Of a DNA stretch of 64,000 nt, positions 55,322 through 64,000 are shown piece by piece (position 1 is the stretch's first letter; each line of letters begins with the position of its first letter). The stretch is taken from positions 73,195,749-73,259,748 of the forward strand of contig CM026387.1 of assembly GCA_014843695.1 (NCBI GenBank), read 5' to 3'. The stretch is from Archivesica marissinica. Lineage: Eukaryota; Mollusca; Bivalvia; Venerida; Vesicomyidae. Under the pieces are notes generated by a model that saw only the letters and a list, made by a program, of their open reading frames with translations, was not told the origin of the DNA and did no database searches. The position numbers and the translations under genes are program-made.

Positions 55322-55560
55322 GTGAGATCGCAGGTTCGATCCCCCGTCTGACCCTAATAAAATTAACAGTATTTCAGCTGGGACTTTAAACCAAGGTCTT
55401 GTGTCGGTGCTTTACACTGTGCACGTAAAAGAACCAGAGGAGACTCTGGAATGGGTCTCTGTCTGTATCATTGCACTATCCTCCAAAAATTTAAAATGAC
55501 TCATCTCTTCAGGAGGCGTCGCTCATATGGGCAACCGGTAGCGACGATAAATAAACGTAA
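55322..55560 (+). mobile_element. SINE family C, copy 4 (head truncated)
   Basis: AGATCGCAGGTTCGATCCCC, TCTTGTGTCGGTGCTTTACA, TATGGGCAACCGGTAGCGAC. It lies 33 bp past the MGST3 stop, antisense to that gene, and so in its 3' UTR. Confidence 0.88.
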
Positions 55561-55593
55561 CAACACAGAGTATGTGAGAGTATCTGTTACCTA

Positions 55594-55700
55594 TTACGCA
55601 CTAACAACACCGAGCAGTTTGAGAGCGAAGGTTACATTGATGACAAGCAGGATCAGAAGGCCAATATATCCAAATGCACCGTACTTCCGTCTCTCTGGAT
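55594..55700 (-). CDS. MGST3: MGST3-like terminal exon
   Basis: Acceptor TTATTATTTCAG|ATCC; 34 codons and TAA. A diverged duplicate of its first ~40 nt lies just upstream in the intron. Confidence 0.87.
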
Positions 55701-58700
55701 CTGAAATAATAACACGAGCCATCTCAATATATCCAAATGCACCGTACTTCTGTCTCTCTGGATCTTGTCAACTGCAGACTTACCTCCACTGTAATACCCC
55801 ACTACAAACTTACCAACACTGTAATACCCACTACAGACTTACCTCTGCTGTAATACTGCACTACAGAAATACCTCCACTGTAATACTGCACTACAGACTT
55901 ACCTCCACTGTAATACCCCACTACAAACTTACCTCCACTGTAATACCCACTACAGACTTACCTCCACTGTAATACCCACTACAGACTTACCTCCACTGTA
56001 ATACCCACTACAGACTTACCTCCACTGTAATACCCAACTGCAGACATACCTCCACTGCAATACCCACTACAGACTTACCTCCACTGTAATACCCACTACA
56101 GACTTCCCTCCACTGTAATACCCAACTGCAGACTTACCTCCACTGTAATACCCACTACAGACTTACCTCCACTGTAATACCCACTACAGACTTCCCTCCA
56201 CTGTAATACCCCACTACAAATTTACCTCCACTGTAATACCCACTACAGACTTCCCTCCACTGTAATACCCCACTACAAATTTACCTCCACTGTAATACCC
56301 ACTACAGACTTACCTCCACTGTAATACCCACTACAGACTTACCTCCACTGTAATACCCACTACAGACTTACCTCCACTGTAATACACACTACAGACTTAC
56401 ATCCACTGTAATACCCCACTACAGACTTCCCTCTACTGTAATACCCACTACAGACATACCAACACTGTAATACCCACTACAGACTTACCTCCACTGTAAT
56501 ACTGCACTACAGACTTACCTCTGCTGTAATACTGCACTACAGACTTACCTCTGCTGTAATACCCCACTACAGACATACCTCCACTATAATACCCACTACA
56601 GACTTACCTCCATTGTAATACCCACTACAGACTTACCTCCACTGTAATACCCCACTACAGACTTACCTCCACTGTAATACCTACTACAGACTTACCTCCA
56701 CTATAATACCCACTACAGACTTACCAACACTGTAATACCCACTACAGACTTACCTCTGCTGTAATACTGCACTACAGACTTACCAACACTGTAATACCCC
56801 ACTACAGACTTACCAACACTGTAATACCCACTACAGACTTACCTCCGCCGTAATATTGCACTACAGACTTACCTCCACTGTAATACCCACTACAGACTTA
56901 CCTCCACTGTAATACCCAACTGCAGACTTACCTCCACTGTAATACCCACTACAGACTTACCTCCACTGTAATACCCCACTACAGACTTACCTCCACTGTA
57001 ATACTCAACTGCAGACTTACCTCCACTGTAATACCCACTACAGACTTACCTCCACTGTAATACCCAACTGCATACTTACCTCCACTGTAATACCCACTAC
57101 AGACTTACCTCCACTGTAATACCCCACTACAGACATACCTCCACTGTAATACCCAACTGCAGACTTACCTCCACTGTAATACCAACTACAGACTTACCTC
57201 CACTGTAATACCCCACTACAGACTTACCAACACTGTAATACCCACTACAGAATTACCAACACTGTAATACCCACTACAGACTTACCTATGCTGTAATACT
57301 GCACTACAGACATACTTCGCCTGTAATACCCCACTACAGACATACCTCTGCTGTAATACCCCACTACAGACTTACCTCCACTGTAATACCCACTACAGAC
57401 ATACCGCCACTGTAATACTGCACTACAGACTTACCTCCACTGTAATACCCCACTACAGACTTACCTCCACTGTAATACCCTCTACAGACTTACCACCACT
57501 GTAATATCCCACTACAGACTTACCTCCACTGTAATATCCACTACAGACTTACCTCCACTGTAATACCCACTACAGATTTACCAACAATGTAATACCCCAC
57601 TACAGACTTACCTCCACTGTAATACCCCACTACAGACTTACCTCCACTGTAATACTGCACTACAGACTTACCTCCACTGTAATACCCTCTACAGACTTAC
57701 CACCACTGTAATACCCCACTACAGACTTACCTCCACTGTAATACTGCACTACAGACGTACCTCCACTGTAATACCCAACTACGGACTTACCTCCACTGTA
57801 ATACCCAACTACGGACTTACCTCCACTGTAATATACCACTACAGACATACCTCCACTGAAATATCCCACTACAGACTTACCTCCACTGAAATATCCCACT
57901 ACAGACTTACCACCACTGAAATATCCCACTACAAACTTACCTCTGCTGTAATACTGCACTACAGACTTACCTCCACTGTAATACTGTGCCTACAGACTTA
58001 CATCCACTGTAATACCCACTACAGACTTACCTCCACTGAACTATCCCACCACAGACTTACCTCCACTGTAATATCCCACTACAGACTTACCTCCACTGAA
58101 ATATCCCAATACAGACTTACCTCCACTGAAATATCCCACTACAGACTTACGTCTGCTGTAATACTGCACTACAGACTTACCTCCACTGTAATACTGTGCC
58201 TACAGAGTTACCTCCACTGTAATATCCCACTACAGACATATCTCCACTGAAATATCCCACTACAGACTTATCTCTGCTGTACTACTGCACTACAGACTTA
58301 CCTCCACTGTAATACTGTGCCTACAGACTTACCTCCACTGAAATATCCCACTACAGACTTACCTCCACTGAAATATCCCACTACAGACTTACCTCCACTG
58401 AAAGATATAACTACAGACTTACCTCCACTGTAATATCCCACTACAGACTTACCTCCACTGAAATATCCCACTACAGACTTACCTCTGCTGTAATACTGCA
58501 CTACAGACTTACCTCCACTGTAATATCCCACTACAGACATATCTCCACTGAAATATCTCACTACAGACTTACCTCCACTGAAATATCCCACTACAGACTT
58601 ACCTCCACTGAAATATCCCACTACAGACTTACCTCTGCTGTAATACTGCACTACAAACTTACCTCCACTGTAATACTGTGCCGATAGACTTACATCCACT

Positions 58701-61700
58701 GTAATACCCACTACAGACTTACCTCCACTGAACTATCCCACTACAGACTTACCTCCACTGAAATATCCCACTACAGACTTACCTCCACTGAAATATCCCA
58801 TTACAGACTTACCTCCACTGAAATATCCCACTACAGAATTACCTCCACTGAACTATCCCACTACAGACTTACCTCCACTGATATATCCCACTACAGACTT
58901 ACCTCCACTGTAATATCCCACTACAGACATACCTCCACTGTAATATCCCACTACAGACTTACCTCCACTGTAATATCCCACTACAGACTTACCTCCACTG
59001 AAATATCCCACTACAGACTTACCTCCACTGTAATATCCCACTACAGACTTACCTCCACTGTAATACCCACTACAGACTTACCTCCACTGTAATATCCAAC
59101 TGCAGACTTACCTCCACTGTAATACCCACTACATACTTACCTCCACTGTAATATCCAACTATGGACTTACCTCCACTGAAATATCCCAATATAGACTTAC
59201 CTCCACTGTAATATCTCACTACAGACTTACCTCCACTGTAATACCCACTACAGACTTACCTCCACTGTAATATCCAACTGCAGACTTACCTCCACTGTAA
59301 TACCCACTACAGACTTACCTCCACTGTAATATCCAACTACGGACTTACCTCCACTGAAATATCCCACTACAGACTTACCTCCACTGTAATATCCAACTAC
59401 AGACTTACCTCCACTGAAATATCCCACTACAGACTTACCTCCACTGTAATATCCCACTACAGACTTACCTCCACTGAACTATCCCACTACAGACTTACCT
59501 CCACTGTAATATCCCACTACAGACTTACCTCCACTGAAATATCCCACTACAGACTTACCTCCACTGTAATATCCCACTACAGACTTACCTCCACTGTAAT
59601 ATCCCACTACAGACATACCGCCACTGTAATACCCACTACAGACTTACCTCCACTGTAATACCCACTACAGACATACCGCCACTGTAATACCCACTACAGA
59701 CTTACCTCTGCTGTAATACCCACTAGACATACCTCCACTGTAATACTGCACTACAGACTTACCTCCACTGTAATACCCCACTACAGACTTACCTCCACTG
59801 TAATACCCTCTACAGACTTACCTCCACTGAAATATCCCACTACAGATTTACCTCCACTGTAATATCCCACTACAGACATACCGCCACTGTAATACCCACT
59901 ACAGACTTACCTCCACTGTAATACCCACTACAGACATACCGCCACTGTAATACCCACTACAGACTTACCTCTGCTGTAATACCCACTACAGACATACCTC
60001 CACTGTAATACTGCACTGCAGACTTACCTCCACTGTAATACCCCACTACAGACTTACCTCCACTGTAATATCCCACTACAGACTTACCTCCACTGTAATA
60101 TCCAACTGCATAAACCACTCTGGAAACAATCCAGGTAACACCGCATAATGCGCTCACTATCTGAAATAAAGGAAACAGACAATTACTTACCTTAATGCAA
60201 AATATGATACATGTATTAACCCTTTCAACCCCACAGGCCTCTAAATAGGCTTATGAAAAGTGTAGATCCAGATGAGCCGGCTCGTGACGAGCCGTCTCAT
60301 CAGGATCTGCACTTTTTTGCCAGTAATAATTATTACTATTTTTAGATAAAATTACACATTTTGATAAATGAACTGGTCCAAAGGTAATTTTCTTATTAAT
60401 TTATTGGTCTGAAAATATCACGCACCAGTCCATGTCAGTTACTTGGGGTTGAATGGGTTAAAGCAGCATTACATCGTAATAAGGGATGTTTTGGGTAAAA
60501 TATAAATACTAATGTGTGTGTGTTTACAAAAATCAAAATAGTCGCTCAGAAACGATAAAATTCCAATAAATTTAAACCGTCATAAACGCGAATTTGTTTA
60601 TCAACACACTAAATGTAAACACACACAGCGCGCATGCGTGAAACAACAGAGGATGTAGAAAACAACGTATATATTTTGAACATGAAATACTATCTATCTA
60701 TCTTCCTCTAATGTCGAACCCCTAGCGGGGATGTAGAAATGTCCCTAAAGACAGAGGTATGAATCAACATATCAAGTAATTTAATTAAAAAAGACAACGT
60801 GGGACAAATGGGGACGATGGATTCCAAATGCAAACAAGTGCGGACGATGCGTTCTGGTTGTAAACAAGTGCGTGACCGATCGACTCGGAAAGTCCTACTT
60901 TCGGTTTCGAGTTTGTTTTATCGCAAAAAAAACACTGTTTACCAAATGAACATAAGCATACAAAGTATAATGTTAGAATGTGTAGCAGCATTGCTACCCA
61001 TACGTAAAAATTTTTCAAATATATTTTATTTCATACGATGTAATGCTGCTTTAATATGCATACATTGTAACATATAGGGACATATGAAACATGTATTAAT
61101 ATGCATACATTGTAACATATAGGGACATATGAAACATGTATTAATATGCATACATTGTAACATATAGGGACATATGAAACATGTATTATTATGCATATAT
61201 TGTAACATATAGGGAAATATGAAACATGTATTAATATGCATATATTGTAACATATAGGGACATATGAAACATGTATTAATATGCATACATTGTAACATAT
61301 AGGGACATATGAAACATGTATTAATATGCATACATTGTAACATATAGGGAAATGTGAAACATGTATTAATATGCATATATTGTAACATATAGGGAAATGT
61401 GAAACATGTATTAATATGCATACATTGTAACATATAGGGAAATGTGAAACATGTATTAATATGCATATATTGTAACATATAGGGAAATGTGAAACATGTA
61501 TTAATATGCATATATTGTAACATATAGGGAAATGTGAAACATGTATTAATATGCATATATTGTAACATATAGGGAAATGTGAAACATGTATTAATATGTA
61601 TATATTGTAACATATAGGGGAAAATGAAACATGTATTAATATGCATATATTGTAACATATATGGAAATATGAAACATGTATTAATATGCATATATTGTAA

Positions 61701-63650
61701 CATATAGGGACATATGAAACATGTATTAATATGCATATATTGCAACATATAGGGACATATGAAACTTGTATTAATATGCATATATTGTAACATATAGGAA
61801 AATGTGAAACATGTATTAGTATGCATATATTGTAACATATAGGGAAATGTGAAACATGTATTAATATGCATACATTGTAACATATAGGGACATATGAAAC
61901 ATGTATTAATATGCATACATTGTAACATATAGGGACATATGAAACATGTATTAATATGCATACATTGTAACATATAGGGACATATGAAACATGTATTAAT
62001 ATGCATACATTGTAACATATAGGGACATATGAAACATGTATTAATATGCATACATTGTAACATATAGGGACATATGAAACATGTATTAATATGCATACAT
62101 TGTAACATATAGGGAAATGTGAAACATGTATTAATATGCATACATTACAACATATAGGGAAATGTGAAACATGTATTAATATGCATACATTGTAACATAT
62201 AGGGACATATGAAACATGTATTAATATTAGGGATGGCAATGAATATTCGAATATTTGCTCGAACGTCCGATTATCCGAATACTATTGCAGTATTCGAATA
62301 TTCGGAAAAAAATATATATATGCAAAATTTAAATAAACTGTCATAAAATCAGATACGTCGTTGTTGTTTTCTTTTCAATATATCATAAAACCGTACAAAA
62401 TTACAATACAAAAGAAATCGCCCGAGGAGGTGTGAATAAACCATGTTGTGATCGCAACCACGGCAGGTGTTAATTGACACTTGCCATGAAATTGGATAAT
62501 TACAGTAGGTTCTAAGGTATTGTTTGAATTTTATTGTTTAATTTATAAACATGTTAATCTATATTACTGATTGAACCAATTCAATATTGCAAACTAATTT
62601 GTTTGCAAATTGTTGCTGCTGGGTAAATATCGGGGGTCTTTGATATATGATTTTAAAATTGTTTTGCCGAGAAAATACCTTTGAAATATTACTGAAAGTT
62701 TGCAGCAACATTCACGCCCATTTGTATTTAATATTTTTGATTAACTGCTCAATATTACCCAAAAGTACTATTTAAAGTATGATTTTTTTATGGTGTCCTC
62801 ATTAAATGTTAATGCTTAATTTATGATATTTCGTCAAAAACTATGCATCAAACCAGCATTAGAATTACAAACAGTGACAAAGAACGTAGCCAAGTGCAGG
62901 AAACTAATAGGACATTTCAAACATTACAGACGGATCTGTAGTCCAGTGGTAACACGCTGGACTGATAATCCAGGGATCGCAGGTTCGATCCCCCGTCTGA
63001 CCCTAATAAAATTAACAGTCTTTCAGATGGGATGTTAAACCGAGGTCTCGTGTCGGTGCTTTACACTGTGCACATAAAAGAACCAGAGGAGACTCTGGAA
63101 TGGGTCTCTGTCTGTATCATGCACTATCCTCCAAAATCTAAAATGACTAATCTCTTCAGGAGGCATCGCTCATATGGGCAAACCGGTAGCGACGATAAAT
63201 AAACGTAAAAAAAACAACAACAAAAACACTCTACAACCGTGACAGCTGAGATGAGAAAACGTCAAAAGCTTCTCGAAGAGCCTGAGCATTCACTGATTCA
63301 GGATGTCCCAACTCGTTGGAATTCGACACAACTCATGCTCGAACGACTAGTGGAACAACGTCATGTAATCACGGATATAATGTTGGATACCAGAATCACT
63401 AAGAAATCCGACAGTGTGTTGTTGTTAAAGGATCATGAATGGGAGATTGTCAGTGATTTATGTATTAATATGCATATATTTAACATATAGGGAAATGTGA
63501 AACATGTATTAGTATGCATATATTGTAACATATAGGGACTGACAATTATTATTGGAACGTAATCAAGCTTACGACAACTGTTTTATACTTACCGGATACA
63601 GAACTCCACCCAGCATCAACAGAACCAGAAACAGTGGATAACCTTCTAAT
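55594..63650 (-). CDS. MGST3: microsomal glutathione S-transferase 3-like, 3' three exons
   Basis: MGST3 is a four-helix membrane enzyme of the MAPEG family that conjugates glutathione and reduces lipid peroxides at the ER or outer mitochondrial membrane. Exons 63650-63593, 60160-60088 and 55700-55594 join in frame. The first encodes LEGYPLFLVLLMLGGVLYP (human LEVYPPFLFFLAVGGVYHP), the second TWIVSRVVYAVGYYSG (human AWIVGRVLYAYGYYTG), the third DPERRKYGAFGYIGLL and a last hydrophobic helix ending LLGVVSA and TAA. The 5' exons with the first helix and the glutathione-binding FNCIQRAHQN-type motif lie beyond 64000. The last intron (55701-60087) is almost wholly a 29/30-bp array built from this gene's own donor site; the intron before it (60161-63592) holds MITEs, a 45-bp array and a hAT fragment. 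Identification rests on three matching blocks in order. Confidence 0.88.
55725..55765 (-). pseudogene. duplicate of the start of the MGST3 last exon
   Basis: Repeats the first ~38 nt of the terminal exon (TATATCCAAATGCACCGTAC on the plus strand) with a single base change. The spacing is about 62 bp, so a segment spanning the acceptor was tandemly duplicated. The copy has no good acceptor of its own. Confidence 0.85.
55780..60087 (-). repeat. 29/30-bp array of MGST3 5' splice sites, about 145 copies
   Basis: On the minus strand each unit reads GGATATTACAGTGGAG then GTAAGTCTGTAGTG, that is, the last 16 nt of the penultimate exon, the donor and the first intron bases. Most units keep GTAAGT; common variants give GTATGT; a few (GGAAGT) have lost it. 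30-bp units keep the exon frame and 29-bp units shift it. Minus-strand frames with a ten-residue period (GYYSGGKSVV) follow from this. Confidence 0.95.
60088..60160 (-). CDS. MGST3: MGST3-like penultimate exon
   Basis: Acceptor TTTATTTCAG|ATAG; 24 codons ending AVGYYSG plus one base, donor GGAG|GTAAGT. Its last bases are the repeat unit of the adjoining array, so the exon end is chosen by homology: joining the first donor to the last exon gives GYYSGDPERRK, which matches the family. Confidence 0.85.
60220..60457. mobile_element. TTAA-flanked MITE (family J), copy 3
   Basis: CCCTTTCAACCCCACAGGCC to TTGGGGTTGAATGGG; TTAA at 60216-60219 and 60458-60461. The second TTAA is also the left border of the next MITE. 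Confidence 0.9.
60462..61050. mobile_element. TTAA-flanked MITE (family I), copy 3
   Basis: Inverted ends AGCAGCATTACATCGTA and TACGATGTAATGCTGCT; TTAA at 60458-60461 and 61051-61054; 589 bp. Frames at 60785-61077 are inside it. Confidence 0.92.
61055..62228. repeat. 45-bp minisatellite in an MGST3 intron, about 26 copies
   Basis: Unit TAATATGCATACATTGTAAC then ATATAGGGACATATGAAACA and TGTAT. Two more copies follow at 63458-63537, after the hAT insertion. 45 bp is 15 codons, giving two overlapping minus-strand frames of about 400 codons with no biological meaning. Confidence 0.96.
62932..63210 (+). mobile_element. SINE family C, copy 5 (full length)
   Basis: Head GGATCTGTAGTCCAGTGGTA with anticodon-position GAT (Ile-like), B box GGTTCGATCCC; body TCGTGTCGGTGCTTTACACT; tail ACCGGTAGCGACGATAAAT and an A-rich end. 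The best-preserved head in the window. Confidence 0.92.
63239..63457 (+). pseudogene. hAT/ZBED transposase fragment
   Basis: An open stretch of about 72 codons with VPTRWNSTQLMLERL and RITKKSDSVLLLKDHEWE, the conserved block of hAT transposases related to ZBED proteins. The N-terminal BED finger and the dimerisation domain are missing, and the frame runs into the 45-bp array. Non-functional. Confidence 0.88.
63458..63537. repeat. 45-bp minisatellite, second block
   Basis: TATGTATTAATATGCATAT and GGGAAATGTGAAACATGTAT, the same unit as 61055-62228. Confidence 0.9.
63593..63650 (-). CDS. MGST3: MGST3-like internal exon
   Basis: Acceptor TTTCCTTACAG|A and donor CCG|GTAAGT; 19 whole codons, LEGYPLFLVLLMLGGVLYP, after one base of a split codon. 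Confidence 0.87.
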
Positions 63651-63734
63651 CTGTAAGGAAATATGAGAACATACATTGTACTCCAGGGCTTAAACTGCAC
63701 CGGTGTTCTTAATAGGGGGTTTATGGTACACCGA

Positions 63735-64000
63735 TATGAGAGGTATATATAGATGTACATGTACGAGTCATTGGGACATAGAAATCATAGAACATGAAAA
63801 TAGATGTACATGTACGAGTCCTCGGGACATAGAAATCATAGAACATGAAAATAGATGTACATGTACGAGTCCTCGGGACATAGAAATCATAGAACATGAA
63901 AATAGATGTACATGTACGAGTCCTCGGGACATAGAAATCATAGAACATGAAAATAGATGTACATGTACGAGTCCTCGGGACATAGAAATCATAGAACATG
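63735..64000. repeat. 51-bp minisatellite at the right edge
   Basis: Unit ATAGATGTACATGTACGAGT then CCTCGGGACATAGAAATCAT and AGAACATGAAA; five copies and continuing past the window. It lies in the next MGST3 intron. Confidence 0.95.

Larger units (their letters stand above)
62229..63457 (+). mobile_element. hAT-type transposon remnant split by a SINE
   Basis: Left end TAGGGATGGCAATGAATATT then CGAATATTTGC, a terminal motif common in animal hAT elements. A transposase piece follows near the right. A family C SINE (62932-63210) sits inside. The right terminus is not found. Confidence 0.75.

Noticed and set aside
55451..55972. A 173-codon plus-strand protein
   Set aside because: Composed of a SINE tail, the antisense of the MGST3 last exon and the splice-site array.
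61026..62239. Two overlapping minus-strand ORFs of 371 and 402 codons, Cys/Ile-rich
   Set aside because: A 45-bp unit gives a 15-residue period in two frames. They are within an MGST3 intron and contain a MITE end.
62932..63003. A true tRNA-Ile gene
   Set aside because: The tRNA-like sequence is the head of a SINE with family-specific tail and several sister copies with different anticodon-position bases.

Overview
The window is nuclear DNA from an invertebrate animal, most likely a bivalve mollusc or another lophotrochozoan. That placement is an inference from spliced genes with GT-AG introns, several tRNA-derived SINE families, many short TIR elements (MITE-like), Tc1, hAT and LINE remnants, and a very heavy load of tandem repeats. 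About 25 separate minisatellite arrays fill well over a third of the sequence. Positions 42999-43998 are a 1,000-base assembly gap inside one of them. Nearly all long open frames are artefacts of arrays whose unit length, or three times it, is a multiple of three.

Three host genes can be assembled from splice sites and protein similarity. (1) SRP19, the 19 kDa protein of the signal recognition particle, is complete on the minus strand in five exons between 15435 and 1626. Its last intron (about 10 kb) is almost entirely a 38-bp and a 39/46-bp minisatellite. (2) A C2H2 zinc-finger gene is complete on the plus strand in three coding exons (21316-24703, 528 codons). Its first coding intron ends in an 11-copy array that repeats its own 3' splice site. 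(3) The 3' part of an MGST3-like microsomal glutathione S-transferase gene lies on the minus strand (exons at 63650-63593, 60160-60088 and 55700-55594; 5' exons lie beyond the window). Its last intron is a 4.3-kb array of about 145 copies of the exon's own 5' splice site.

Layout: 1-690, 17-bp array plus element end; 891-1067, MITE; 1626-15435, SRP19 with intronic arrays, SINEs and MITEs; 15436-21290, intergenic, holding a SINE, a Tc1-like element nested in a larger TIR element, and a three-level nest of transposons; 21292-24703, zinc-finger gene; 24704-55590, gene-poor region of SINEs, MITEs and 14 or so arrays including a 34-bp array of about 4.9 kb; 55594-64000, MGST3-like gene with arrays, MITEs and a hAT fragment in its introns.

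The main theme is how these arrays arise. Several clearly grow out of a recognisable parent: the ends of TIR elements (38-bp, 36-bp and probably 17-bp arrays), the tRNA-like B-box region or body of one SINE family (21-bp, 34-bp and 52-bp arrays), or the exon-intron edges of host genes (zinc-finger acceptor, MGST3 donor and acceptor). Nothing here was checked against a database; all family names are from recognition of motifs by eye.
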